6,759 bases of DNA from Betaproteobacteria bacterium (GCA_027317055.1 DAHVFK010000192.1:1-6759); one strand, 5' to 3'; counted from the first letter of the stretch, positions 1 to 6,117 are shown. Made by a program: numbers and translations. The notes: generated from the sequence alone by a model not told the origin.

Positions 1-810
1 CTTGAGGCGCCCGTCCTGGGGCGCGCGCTTTTCGGCTATGTCGAGCCGCGAAAGCACCTTGATGCGCGCCGAGACCTTTTCCCGTATCGCCAGCGGGGGG
101 GTGGCGACCTCGCGCAGCTCGCCGTCGACGCGGAAGCGGACCCGGTAGCTCTTTTCGTAGGGCTCGAAATGGATGTCGGAAGCGCCTGCGACGATCGCGT
201 CGACCATCATCTTCTGGATGAATTTCACCACCGGCGCGTCGTCGACTTCCGCCGTCCCCGCCGACGTGTCTCCCGCGGCCTCTTCCTCGCTAAACTCGAA
301 GTCGAAGTTGTCGTCGATGTAAGCGTCCAGCGCCCGCTCTGCGCTCTTGACTGCCGCTTCGACCAGCACGGTGAGCTTGTTGTCCTCCACCACGATCGGG
401 TCGACCGTGAGGCCAGAATGGAACTTCACGTCGTGGATGACGTCCGTGCGGGTGGGATCGGACACTGCCAGCGCGAGGCGCTTGCCGCGCACGTAAAGCG
501 GCACGATCCGGGCGGTCTGAATCATCTTGGCGTCGATCGTGCCGCGCGGCAGGTAGCCAAGGTCGTATGCCGCCAGATCGAGCAGCGGGTAGCCGAAGGT
601 CGAGGACGCGAACTGCGCCACGTCCGCCGCGCGCGAGCGCCCGCTCTTTATCAACTGCTCGACGAAGGTGATGCCGGCGCGATGCGCGTCGCACGCCAGC
701 GCCTCGGCTTCGGACTCCTCGAGCTGGCCGTGCTGAACCAGCGCACGCGCGAGCCCGGCCAGCCCGCTCGCGGGCGGTATCGACTGAGCTGTGGCCTGTG
801 CTCGGGCCAT
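1..810 (-). CDS. pilB: Type IV pilus assembly ATPase PilB, N-terminal part (3' end cut by window edge)
   Basis: PilB is the cytoplasmic hexameric ATPase that powers extension of type IV pili. The frame is open from an ATG at 810 to the left edge, giving 270 residues of a protein usually about 560-580 long. Residues 20-150 match the N-terminal MshEN/T2SSE-N region (FGYPLLDLAAYDL near 72-84, IVPLYVRGKRLALAVSDP at 102-119). An acidic, low-complexity linker follows at 166-191. The conserved GspE/PilB core begins with APVVKFIQKMM at 192-202, ASDIHFEPYE at 210-219 and YRVRFRVDGEL at 222-232, and the window ends in KVLSRLDIAEKR...PQDGRLK, a PilB/GspE signature. The Walker A and B motifs lie beyond the edge. 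The start is supported by GGAG (minus strand 823-820) 9 nt upstream and a promoter just before it. GspE of a type II secretion system or MshE are relatives; the PilB assignment rests on overall resemblance and on the pilB-next-to-CNNM gene order. Confidence 0.93.
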   Translation of the reverse strand, partial: MARAQATAQSIPPASGLAGLARALVQHGQLEESEAEALACDAHRAGITFVEQLIKSGRSRAADVAQFASSTFGYPLLDLAAYDLGYLPRGTIDAKMIQTARIVPLYVRGKRLALAVSDPTRTDVIHDVKFHSGLTVDPIVVEDNKLTVLVEAAVKSAERALDAYIDDNFDFEFSEEEAAGDTSAGTAEVDDAPVVKFIQKMMVDAIVAGASDIHFEPYEKSYRVRFRVDGELREVATPPLAIREKVSARIKVLSRLDIAEKRAPQDGRLK

Positions 811-837
811 GGTGTAAGGCTCCGCGGTTAGCGGTCG

Positions 838-866
838 ATAATGCCTCGGGGCTGCGCTTTTGTAAA
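838..866 (-). promoter_or_regulatory. Predicted sigma70 promoter of pilB
   Basis: Reading the minus strand, TTTACA (866-861; 5 of 6 to TTGACA) is separated by exactly 17 nt from CATTAT (843-838; 4 of 6 to TATAAT). This predicts a transcript start near 831 and a leader of about 20 nt before the pilB ATG at 810, with GGAG at 823-820 as ribosome binding site. The presence of its own promoter suggests pilB is transcribed independently of the ypjD-yfjD pair upstream. Inferred from sequence only. Confidence 0.6.
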
Positions 867-876
867 GCCTCAGGTT

Positions 877-894
877 TCAGCGCTAACGCGCTGA
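877..894. repeat. 7-bp perfect inverted repeat upstream of pilB promoter
   Basis: TCAGCGC (877-883), loop TAAC, GCGCTGA (888-894). It lies 10 bp upstream of the predicted pilB -35 box, centred roughly 55 bp before the predicted transcript start. No T-tract follows on either strand, so it does not look like an intrinsic terminator. It could be an operator for a regulator of pilB or a chance hairpin in GC-rich DNA. Confidence 0.4.
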
Positions 895-923
895 CGAATA
901 GATGTTTTCATGGGTCATAACAA

Positions 924-959
924 CCGTTTGAAAGACCTTGTCAGGGCTGCTTCAAACGG
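924..959 (-). terminator. Inverted repeat spanning the yfjD stop codon, possible weak terminator
   Basis: CCGTTTGAA (924-932) and TTCAAACGG (951-959) form a perfect 9-bp stem. The 18-nt interior can pair further (CCT 936-938 with AGG 943-945 around TGTC). The right arm contains the TGA stop of the transporter gene (minus strand 954-952). On the minus strand the stem is followed by TTGTTA, a poor U-tract, so termination would be weak or Rho-assisted; a 3'-end stabilising hairpin is an alternative. Confidence 0.4.
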
Positions 960-2247
960 CTTGCTCCGGGGCCGCTGCCGCTTCCGTCGGCCGAAAGATT
1001 CGCACCGCTTTCACGGCCCGTCCCTGCGAGTGCACGATCTCCATCGGCACGCCCGAAATCTTGATCGAGACGTCGGCTTCCGGAATGTCCTGCAAGTGCT
1101 CCAGGATCAGGCCGTTTAGGGTCTTCGGCCCGTCGGTGGGCAGACTCAGCCCCAGCGCGCGGTTGACCTCGCGCACCGGCATTGCGCCGTCGGCTGCCGC
1201 GCTGCCGTCTTCGTCCCAGCGCAGCGCGGGCGCGGCGGATGGAACGGTGGTGGTGAACTTGCCGATGATCTCCTCGATGATGTCACCAAGCGTCACCAGC
1301 CCCATCAGCTCGCCGTACTCGTCGACCACCAGCGCAATGTTCTCCCGGTTCTCCTGGAAGTATTGCAGCTGCGTGAATACCGGGGTCGCCGCGGGGACGA
1401 AGTAGGGCTCGGCGACCAGCTCCTGGAGCGTCGCCTTGTCGAATGCGCCCGCATCCAGAGGGCCGAGCACCTTGCGCAGGTGCAATACGCCTGCCACGTC
1501 CCCCTGGCTGGAGCGAAACACGGGAAGCCGGCGATGGTATGCGGTCGCCATCTGGCGCTTGATCGTCTCCATATCGTCGTCGAGCTTCAACGATTCAATG
1601 CGGGCGCGCGGCACCATGATGTCCTGCACTGTGATGCTGCCCAGATCGAACAGGTTGAGCAGGATGCTGACGTGTTTTTTGGGCATGAAGCTCGAGGACT
1701 CAAGCACCAGCGTGCGGATCTCCTCCGGCGAGAGCTTCTGCACCTCCACATCTTCCTCGGGCCGAACGCCGAGCAGCAGCAGAAGCGGGCGGACGAAAAG
1801 ATTGACGAACCAAACGACCGGGTCGAGCAGCCGCTGCACCGGCCCGATGACGTAGGCGAGGGGCAACCCGATGCGCTCTGGATAAGTTGCGCCGACCACC
1901 TTGGGCGTGATCTCGGAGAAGACGATGATCAGGAACGAGATCACGAACGTGCTCACGGCGTAGGTGAGCTTGTCCTCGCCCAGCAGCCGCACTGCGACCA
2001 CGCTCGCGACGGTTGTCGCGGCGGTGATCGCGAGCGTGTTGCCGATGAGAATGCCGCCGAGCAGCCGGTCGGTGCGCTTGAGCAGCGCCGACGCGCGCCG
2101 CGCGCCGCCGTGGCCTTGCGCGACGAGGTGCTTCAGGCGATAGCGGTTGAGCGCCATCATGGTGGTCTCGGCGATCGAAAAGAACGCCGACAGCACCAGC
2201 AGCACGACCAGGACCGCCAGTTCCGCCGATAAGGAAATGCCTTCCAT
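952..2247 (-). CDS. yfjD: CNNM/CorC (HlyC/CorC) family divalent-cation transporter, YfjD/CorB-like
   Basis: 431-residue inner-membrane protein of the CNNM family, whose members are linked to Mg2+/Co2+ efflux or homeostasis. Domains in order: DUF21/CNNM membrane domain about 5-195, with hydrophobic stretches near 8-24, 62-88, 97-112 and 130-160, LSAFFSIAETTMMALNRYRL at 19-38 and the conserved SEITPK at 111-116; a CBS pair about 205-330, opening with DIMVPR at 209-214 and ending LVTLGDIIEEIIG at 317-329; and the C-terminal transporter-associated domain about 340-420. Start: ATG at 2247 gives the usual family N-terminus. The frame stays open further upstream, but that part only shadows ypjD. No strong ribosome binding site precedes the ATG, and the ypjD stop is 8 nt upstream, so translational coupling is likely. 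The E. coli homologue is also next to ypjD. Family is certain; substrate (Mg2+, Co2+) is inferred from relatives. Confidence 0.92.
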   Translation of the reverse strand: MEGISLSAELAVLVVLLVLSAFFSIAETTMMALNRYRLKHLVAQGHGGARRASALLKRTDRLLGGILIGNTLAITAATTVASVVAVRLLGEDKLTYAVSTFVISFLIIVFSEITPKVVGATYPERIGLPLAYVIGPVQRLLDPVVWFVNLFVRPLLLLLGVRPEEDVEVQKLSPEEIRTLVLESSSFMPKKHVSILLNLFDLGSITVQDIMVPRARIESLKLDDDMETIKRQMATAYHRRLPVFRSSQGDVAGVLHLRKVLGPLDAGAFDKATLQELVAEPYFVPAATPVFTQLQYFQENRENIALVVDEYGELMGLVTLGDIIEEIIGKFTTTVPSAAPALRWDEDGSAAADGAMPVREVNRALGLSLPTDGPKTLNGLILEHLQDIPEADVSIKISGVPMEIVHSQGRAVKAVRIFRPTEAAAAPEQAV

Positions 2248-2255
2248 CGGCGCCG

Positions 2256-3134
2256 CTAGGTTGCGCCGCGGCCCAGCACGACCTCGAGCACGAACCGGCT
2301 TCCGACGTAGGCCAGCAGCAGCAGCACGAACCCGGCGAGCGTCCAGCGCAGCGCAGTCCGGCCGCGCCAGCCGTAGAAGTGGCGCCCGACCAGGAGCGCG
2401 GCGAAGGTGAGCCACGACACCACCGCGAACACGGACTTGTGGTCGAACCGGATCGGTCGACCGAACAGCGACTCGGAAAAGACAATCCCCGACGCGAGCG
2501 TCAGCGTGAGCAGCGCAAATGCCGCGCCGATGAGGCGGAACAGCAGGCGCTCGAGCGTCAGCAAGGGCGGCAGCGAGGCGAACGGGCCGCGTAACGGTCC
2601 GAGCGGCTCGCCGATTGCCATCGGCCCCTTGTGCGCGCCGTGCAGGCGGCGTTCCACCACCGCCATCAGCAACGCGTGTAGGATGGCGATGGTGAACAGG
2701 CTGTAGGCCAGCATCGCGAGCACGAGGTGGAGCTTGAACTCGAGCGAGGCCGCGTGCGTCGTCGCGTACCCGGGGAAAATGGCCGGCAGCGGAGCGGTGA
2801 GCGCCGCGAGCGCCAGAACCGGCGCTTGCATGCCTTCGAGGTTGTAGAAGAAGCTTTCGGCCCAGTAGAACAGCACCGCGAGCCAGAGCATCGCCGACAG
2901 CGCATGGGCGAAGCCGAAGCGCGGCTGGGCGGGTGCAACGACGTCGGCGTACAGCAGCCAGCCGTGCAGCGCGAGCGGCACCAGCAGCGCCGCCCGCTCC
3001 CAAGCGCGCAGGCCGCCCGCTGGTTCGCCCGCGGGCGGGGCCGCCGGCCTGGCCGACCAGCGCGTCCTCCAGAAGTGCAGCGCGAGCCCCGCGTACACGG
3101 CGCAGGTCACCGCGTGCAGTAGAATATACGCCAT
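2256..3134 (-). CDS. ypjD: YpjD/CcsA-like polytopic inner-membrane protein (cytochrome c assembly family)
   Basis: 292-residue membrane protein with about eight hydrophobic segments: near 1-21, 47-64, 77-93, 103-120, 133-158, 198-220, 234-250 and 262-284. The pattern AASLEFKLHLVLAMLAYSLF (128-147) and RFDHKSVFAVVSWLTF (229-244) followed by GWRGR matches the YpjD branch of the cytochrome c assembly (CcsA/CcmC) superfamily. I do not see the tryptophan-rich WGxxWxWD haem-handling motif of true CcsA/CcmC/CcmF, so a role in cytochrome c maturation is not supported; conserved His residues (57, 136, 232, 252) remain. E. coli YpjD, of uncertain function, sits in the same divergent position next to ffh and beside yfjD. 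It is somewhat longer than that protein. Start: ATG at 3134 opens a membrane segment; no clear ribosome binding site is visible. Confidence 0.88.
   Translation of the reverse strand: MAYILLHAVTCAVYAGLALHFWRTRWSARPAAPPAGEPAGGLRAWERAALLVPLALHGWLLYADVVAPAQPRFGFAHALSAMLWLAVLFYWAESFFYNLEGMQAPVLALAALTAPLPAIFPGYATTHAASLEFKLHLVLAMLAYSLFTIAILHALLMAVVERRLHGAHKGPMAIGEPLGPLRGPFASLPPLLTLERLLFRLIGAAFALLTLTLASGIVFSESLFGRPIRFDHKSVFAVVSWLTFAALLVGRHFYGWRGRTALRWTLAGFVLLLLAYVGSRFVLEVVLGRGAT
3120..3125 (+). promoter_or_regulatory. Candidate -10 box for ffh inside the 5' end of ypjD
   Basis: TAGAAT on the plus strand (5 of 6 to TATAAT) lies within the first codons of the divergent ypjD. It predicts a start near 3132 and a leader of about 70 nt before ffh. 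No convincing -35 box is visible at 16-18 bp spacing, so this is a weak call. If real, the divergent ypjD and ffh transcription units overlap. Confidence 0.35.
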
Positions 3135-3149
3135 CGTTTCAGTTTATCA

Positions 3150-3185
3150 CCGCGTGCCGCGTGGCCGCGGCGTCTCCCCCCCCCC
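3150..3185. repeat. Imperfect CCGCGTG repeats and C10 tract in the ypjD-ffh divergent region
   Basis: CCGCGTG (3150-3156), CCGCGTGG (3157-3164) and CCGCGGCG (3165-3172) form an imperfect short tandem repeat, followed after TCT by ten consecutive C (3176-3185). The tract ends 16 nt before the ffh ATG, in the presumed ffh leader and upstream of ypjD on the other strand. Homopolymers of this length can slip during replication or be miscounted in sequencing. Confidence 0.75.
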
Positions 3186-3201
3186 TCGGCGCAGCCATCG
3201 A

Positions 3202-4551
3202 ATGCTCGACAACCTGACAACTCGGCTCGGGCGCATCGTCAAGACGCTGCGCGGCGAGGCCCGCCTCACTGAGTCCAACGTTCAGGACGCGCTGCGCGAG
3301 GTCCGCGTCGCGCTGCTCGAGGCCGACTGCGCCGTGTCGGTGGTCAAGGACTTCATCTCGACCGTGCGCGAGAAGGCGCTCGGCCAGGACGTGATCGGCA
3401 GCTTGACACCTGGCCAGGCGCTGGTGGGCGTGGTGCATCGCGAGCTTACCCACCTGATGGGCGACGCCAACGTCGGGCTCGATCTGGCCGCGCAGCCGCC
3501 GGCCGTGATACTGATGGCGGGCCTGCAGGGCTCGGGTAAGACGACGACCACGGGCAACCTCGCCCGCTTGCTGAAGGAACAGAAGAAGAAGGTCCTGGTC
3601 GTTTCCTGCGACGTGTACCGGCCGGCGGCGATCGACCAGCTCAAGGCGGTTGCGGCACAGGCCGAAGCGGACTTTCTGGCGACATCGCCCGACGAAGCGC
3701 CGGCGGACATCGCACGCCGCGCGCTCGAGCACGCGAAGACGCACTACCACGACGTGCTGATCGTGGACACGGCGGGGCGCCTGGCAATCGACGAAGCGAT
3801 GATGAAGGAGATCGCCGCGCTCCACGCCATTCTCACCCCGGTCGAAACGCTGTTCGTCGTCGACGCGATGCAAGGGCAGGACGCGGTCAACGTCGCCGAG
3901 GCATTCAACGACGCGCTGCCGCTTACCGGCGTGATTCTGACCAAACTGGACGGCGACGCGCGCGGCGGCGCGGCGCTGTCCGTGCGCCAGGTAACCGGCA
4001 AGCCGGTGAAATTCGTCGGCGTAAGCGAGAAGCTCGCGGGGCTCGAGCCTTTCTACCCGGAACGCATGGCGTCGCGGATTCTCGGCATGGGGGATATCGT
4101 TTCCCTGGTCGAAGAAGCGCGCAAGGGCGTCGACCTCGACGAAGCAAAGCGCGTCGCAGACAAGATCAACAAGGGCAAGGGCTTCGATCTGGAGGATTTC
4201 AAGGCGCAGGTCCAGCAGATGAAGAAGATGGGGGGCGTGTCGGCGCTGATGGACAAGCTGCCGGCGCAGCTAACGGGGCAGGTCAACCCGGCGCAGCTGC
4301 AGGACGATCGCCAAATGCGCCGCATCGAAGGCATCATCAACTCGATGACGCCACGGGAGCGCGCCAGGCCCGAGCTGCTCAAGGCCTCCCGCAAGCGTCG
4401 AATTGCCGCCGGAGCCGGGGTTTCGGTGCAGGAGGTAAACCGCCTTCTGAATCAGTTTGAGCAGATGCAGAAGATGATGAAGATGATGAAGGGCGGCAAC
4501 CTCGCGCGCATGATGCGCAACATGAAAGGCGCCCTGCCGGGCATCCGCTGA
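3202..4551 (+). CDS. ffh: Signal recognition particle GTPase Ffh (SRP54)
   Basis: 449-residue protein subunit of the signal recognition particle. It binds 4.5S RNA and signal sequences of nascent inner-membrane proteins and hands the ribosome to FtsY by paired GTP hydrolysis. N domain about 1-90 (helical bundle, ALREVRVALLEADC at 30-43). G domain about 95-300: P-loop GLQGSGKTTTT at 107-117, DVYRPAA at 137-143 in the SRP-specific insertion region, DTAGR at 189-193, TKLDGDARGG at 247-256 and GVSEK at 273-277. The M domain, about 325-440, carries Met-rich helices (QMQKMMKMMKGG at 421-432) and the RNA-binding segment RKRRIAAGAGVSVQEVNRLL (397-416). Length is normal for the family. Start: ATG at 3202 gives the standard MLDNLTTRL opening; an upstream GTG (3154) would add 16 residues across the C-tract that are not part of the family. 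The leader lacks a clear Shine-Dalgarno. Divergent from ypjD, as in E. coli. Confidence 0.98.
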   Translation: MLDNLTTRLGRIVKTLRGEARLTESNVQDALREVRVALLEADCAVSVVKDFISTVREKALGQDVIGSLTPGQALVGVVHRELTHLMGDANVGLDLAAQPPAVILMAGLQGSGKTTTTGNLARLLKEQKKKVLVVSCDVYRPAAIDQLKAVAAQAEADFLATSPDEAPADIARRALEHAKTHYHDVLIVDTAGRLAIDEAMMKEIAALHAILTPVETLFVVDAMQGQDAVNVAEAFNDALPLTGVILTKLDGDARGGAALSVRQVTGKPVKFVGVSEKLAGLEPFYPERMASRILGMGDIVSLVEEARKGVDLDEAKRVADKINKGKGFDLEDFKAQVQQMKKMGGVSALMDKLPAQLTGQVNPAQLQDDRQMRRIEGIINSMTPRERARPELLKASRKRRIAAGAGVSVQEVNRLLNQFEQMQKMMKMMKGGNLARMMRNMKGALPGIR

Positions 4552-4567
4552 CTGCCACGCGCCGGGC

Positions 4568-4597
4568 TTCCCAAAACCCTGATTTTTACCGTATAAT
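4568..4597 (+). promoter_or_regulatory. Predicted sigma70 promoter of the rpsP-rimM-trmD-rplS operon
   Basis: A perfect TATAAT (4592-4597) is preceded by TTCCCA (4568-4573; 4 of 6 to TTGACA) at 18 bp. The predicted start is near 4604, giving a leader of about 27 nt with GGGGA (4620-4624) before the rpsP ATG at 4631. The region just after the -10 box (CCGCGCC) is GC-rich, as in promoters repressed by ppGpp/DksA; stringent control is an inference. No clear terminator separates ffh from this promoter, so read-through from ffh is possible. Confidence 0.7.
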
Positions 4598-4630
4598 CCG
4601 CGCCTTTTCGCAGTTCGACGGGGATACCCA

Positions 4631-4882
4631 ATGGTGGTGATTCGACTGGCGCGCGGCGGCGCCAACAAGCGGCCTTTTTACCACATGGTGGTGGCCGATT
4701 CGCGCCGGGCGCGGGACGGGCGCTTCATCGAGCGCGTCGGTTTCTACGACCCCAAGGCGCCCGAAGGCCGCGAGGCCTTGCGCGTCAACGTGGAGCGCGT
4801 GAAGCACTGGCAGGGCAAGGGCGCGCAGCTTTCGCCCACGGTCGTGCGGCTCGTAAAGCAGTTTGGCAAGAAAGCCGCTTGA
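4631..4882 (+). CDS. rpsP: 30S ribosomal protein S16
   Basis: 83-residue S16, a 30S subunit protein that binds 16S rRNA early and stabilises the 5' domain. MVVIRLARGGANKRPFYHMV (1-20) and the following ADSRRARDGRFIERVGFYDP (22-41) are the hallmark N-terminal strand and loop of S16. ALRVNVERVKHWQGKGAQLS (49-68) and the basic tail ending VKQFGKKAA complete the domain at the usual length. ATG at 4631 has GGGGA at 4620-4624 as a moderate ribosome binding site. First gene of the operon; its end overlaps or abuts the start of rimM depending on the rimM start chosen. Confidence 0.98.
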   Translation: MVVIRLARGGANKRPFYHMVVADSRRARDGRFIERVGFYDPKAPEGREALRVNVERVKHWQGKGAQLSPTVVRLVKQFGKKAA

Positions 4883-5366
4883 GCAACTGATTGAAATGGG
4901 CCGTGTCGCCGGGAACTACGGCGTGCGCGGCTGGATACGGGTAGTGCCTTACAGTGCCGAGCCGGGCGCCCTCGAAGCGCACCCGGCGTGGCTCATCGGG
5001 GCCGCGACGTATAGGGTCGAGCAAAGCCGGGTTCATTCCGGGAACTTGCTCGCCAAGCTCGAGGGAGTCGAGACGCGCGAGCAGGCGCTGGCGCTGAAAG
5101 GCAGCAAGGTCGCGCTGCCGCGCACGGCGCTGGCGGATCCGGGAGCAGGGCAGTATTACTGGGCCGATCTGGTGGGCTTCGAGGTGGTGAACGCGCAAGG
5201 GTCGGTGCTGGGAGTCGTGCAGGGGCTGTTCTCGAATGGCGTTCACGACGTGATGGAACTGGCGGGCGACAAGAGCACGCGTCTGCTGCCTTTCGTGCCG
5301 GCGGTGGTAAGGAAGGTCGATCTTGAAGGCAGGCGCATCGAGGTGGAATGGGGCGCGGAGTGGTGA
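4863..5366 (+). CDS. rimM: Ribosome maturation factor RimM
   Basis: RimM binds S19 and assists maturation of the 30S head and processing of 16S rRNA. From the TTG at 4863 the protein has 167 residues. Its N-terminal beta-barrel domain, about 8-90, has the LIEMGRVAGNYGVRGWIRV motif (9-27) and TREQALALKGSKV (71-83). The C-terminal PRC-barrel, about 97-167, has YYWADLVGFEVVN (98-110), NGVHDVMEL (125-133) and LLPFVPAVVRKVD (141-153). The start is uncertain. ATG at 4896 gives 156 residues but removes the first strand residues (LIE) that precede MGR in the family. TTG at 4863 keeps them and overlaps rpsP by 20 nt; CTG at 4887 is another possibility. No start has a strong Shine-Dalgarno, which fits translational coupling to rpsP. 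The stop overlaps the start of trmD. Confidence 0.93.
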   Translation: MARKPLEQLIEMGRVAGNYGVRGWIRVVPYSAEPGALEAHPAWLIGAATYRVEQSRVHSGNLLAKLEGVETREQALALKGSKVALPRTALADPGAGQYYWADLVGFEVVNAQGSVLGVVQGLFSNGVHDVMELAGDKSTRLLPFVPAVVRKVDLEGRRIEVEWGAEW

Positions 5367-6115
5367 TCCGCTTCGACGTGGTGACGCTGTTCCCCGAGGC
5401 ACTGGTGGCAGTCACGCAGTCGGGCATCACGCGGCGCGCCAGAGAGCGGGGGCTGTGGCGGCTGGAAACGTGGAATCCGCGCGATTTCACTGCGGACAAT
5501 TACCGGACGGTAGATGATCGTCCGTACGGCGGTGGGCCGGGCATGGTGATGCTGGCCGAGCCGCTGGCGAAGGCGCTAGACGCGGCGGGTGCGTCGCAGG
5601 GCGAGGCGAAAGGCAGGGTGATCTTCCTTTCGCCGCAGGGCAGGCGGCTCGAGCACCGCAGGGTGGTCGAGCTGTCGCAGGAGCGGGCACTGACGTTGCT
5701 TTGCGGCCGCTACGAGGGTGTCGACGAAAGGCTGCTTGTGCGCCGTGTTGACGAAGAGCTGTCGCTCGGGGACTTCGTTCTCTCGGGCGGCGAATTGGCG
5801 GCGATGGCGTTGATCGACGCAGTGGTGAGGCAGTTGCCGGGAGCGCTCGGCGACGAAGAATCGGCGGTGGAGGAGTCCTTTGCGCGCGGACTGCTCGATT
5901 GCCCGCAGTACACGCGACCCGAAATCTATGCCGGCGCGCGCGTGCCGGAGGTGCTGCTGTCCGGGCACCATGAGCAGATCCGGAGATGGAGGTTGAAGCA
6001 GGCGCTGGGACGGACCTGGCTCAGGAGGCCGGATTTGCTCGCGGCGCTGGAATTGAACGAAGAGGAACGCAAGCTGCTGGACGAATTCCGGCAGGAGCAG
6101 AGAAACGGAGCATAA
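5348..6115 (+). CDS. trmD: tRNA (guanine-N1-)-methyltransferase TrmD
   Basis: TrmD uses S-adenosylmethionine to make m1G37 in tRNAs read by codons beginning with C, preventing +1 frameshifts. It is a trefoil-knot (SPOUT) dimer. 255 residues from ATG 5348. Motifs: IRFDVVTLFPEAL (7-19), VDDRPYGGGPGM (55-66), VIFLSPQGRRL (91-101), LLCGRYEGVDERLL (117-130), SLGDFVLSGGELAAMALID (139-157) around the knot, then GLLDCPQYTRPEIY (181-194), VLLSGHHEQIRRWR (202-215) and a C-terminal helical domain. Arg161 aligns with E. coli Arg154. The catalytic Asp169 of E. coli (in EDSF) aligns with Glu176 here (EESF). Start: ATG 5348 follows GAGGTGG and overlaps rimM by 19 nt; GTG at 5363 would give the more typical opening MIRFDVVTLF and a 4-nt GTGA overlap with the rimM stop. 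The rplS start lies 2 nt after the stop. Confidence 0.97.
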   Translation: MGRGVVIRFDVVTLFPEALVAVTQSGITRRARERGLWRLETWNPRDFTADNYRTVDDRPYGGGPGMVMLAEPLAKALDAAGASQGEAKGRVIFLSPQGRRLEHRRVVELSQERALTLLCGRYEGVDERLLVRRVDEELSLGDFVLSGGELAAMALIDAVVRQLPGALGDEESAVEESFARGLLDCPQYTRPEIYAGARVPEVLLSGHHEQIRRWRLKQALGRTWLRRPDLLAALELNEEERKLLDEFRQEQRNGA

Positions 6116-6117
6116 CC

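Noticed and set aside
169..831. 220-codon plus-strand open frame opposite pilB
   Set aside because: The minus-strand frame shows clear PilB motifs throughout; this frame is its Arg/Val/Asp-rich complement.
1363..2232. Long plus-strand open frame opposite the CNNM transporter gene
   Set aside because: Its translation is rich in Arg, His, Glu and Gln with no recognisable domain, typical of the antisense of a GC-rich gene; the minus strand encodes a complete CNNM protein here.
2248..3003. 252-codon upstream extension of the CNNM frame, which would make a 683-residue protein
   Set aside because: The extension is an out-of-frame reading of ypjD, Arg/Ala-rich and without membrane segments; the family N-terminus begins at the ATG at 2247.
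3154..3201. 16-residue N-terminal extension of Ffh from a GTG
   Set aside because: It reads through the C-tract to give Pro/Arg-rich residues absent from the family, while the ATG at 3202 gives the canonical MLDNLT opening.
3139..3873. 244-codon minus-strand open frame opposite the N and G domains of ffh
   Set aside because: Antisense shadow of a well-supported essential gene; low-complexity His/Arg-rich translation and no family resemblance.
4552..4590. Possible terminator after ffh (GGG ... CCC followed by ATTTTTA)
   Set aside because: Only a three-base stem could be drawn and it overlaps the -35 region of the rpsP promoter; not enough to call a terminator.
5986..6117. 44-residue N-terminal extension of L19
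   Set aside because: It overlaps the 3' end of trmD, does not resemble L19, and the ATG at 6118 has a good GGAG ribosome binding site.
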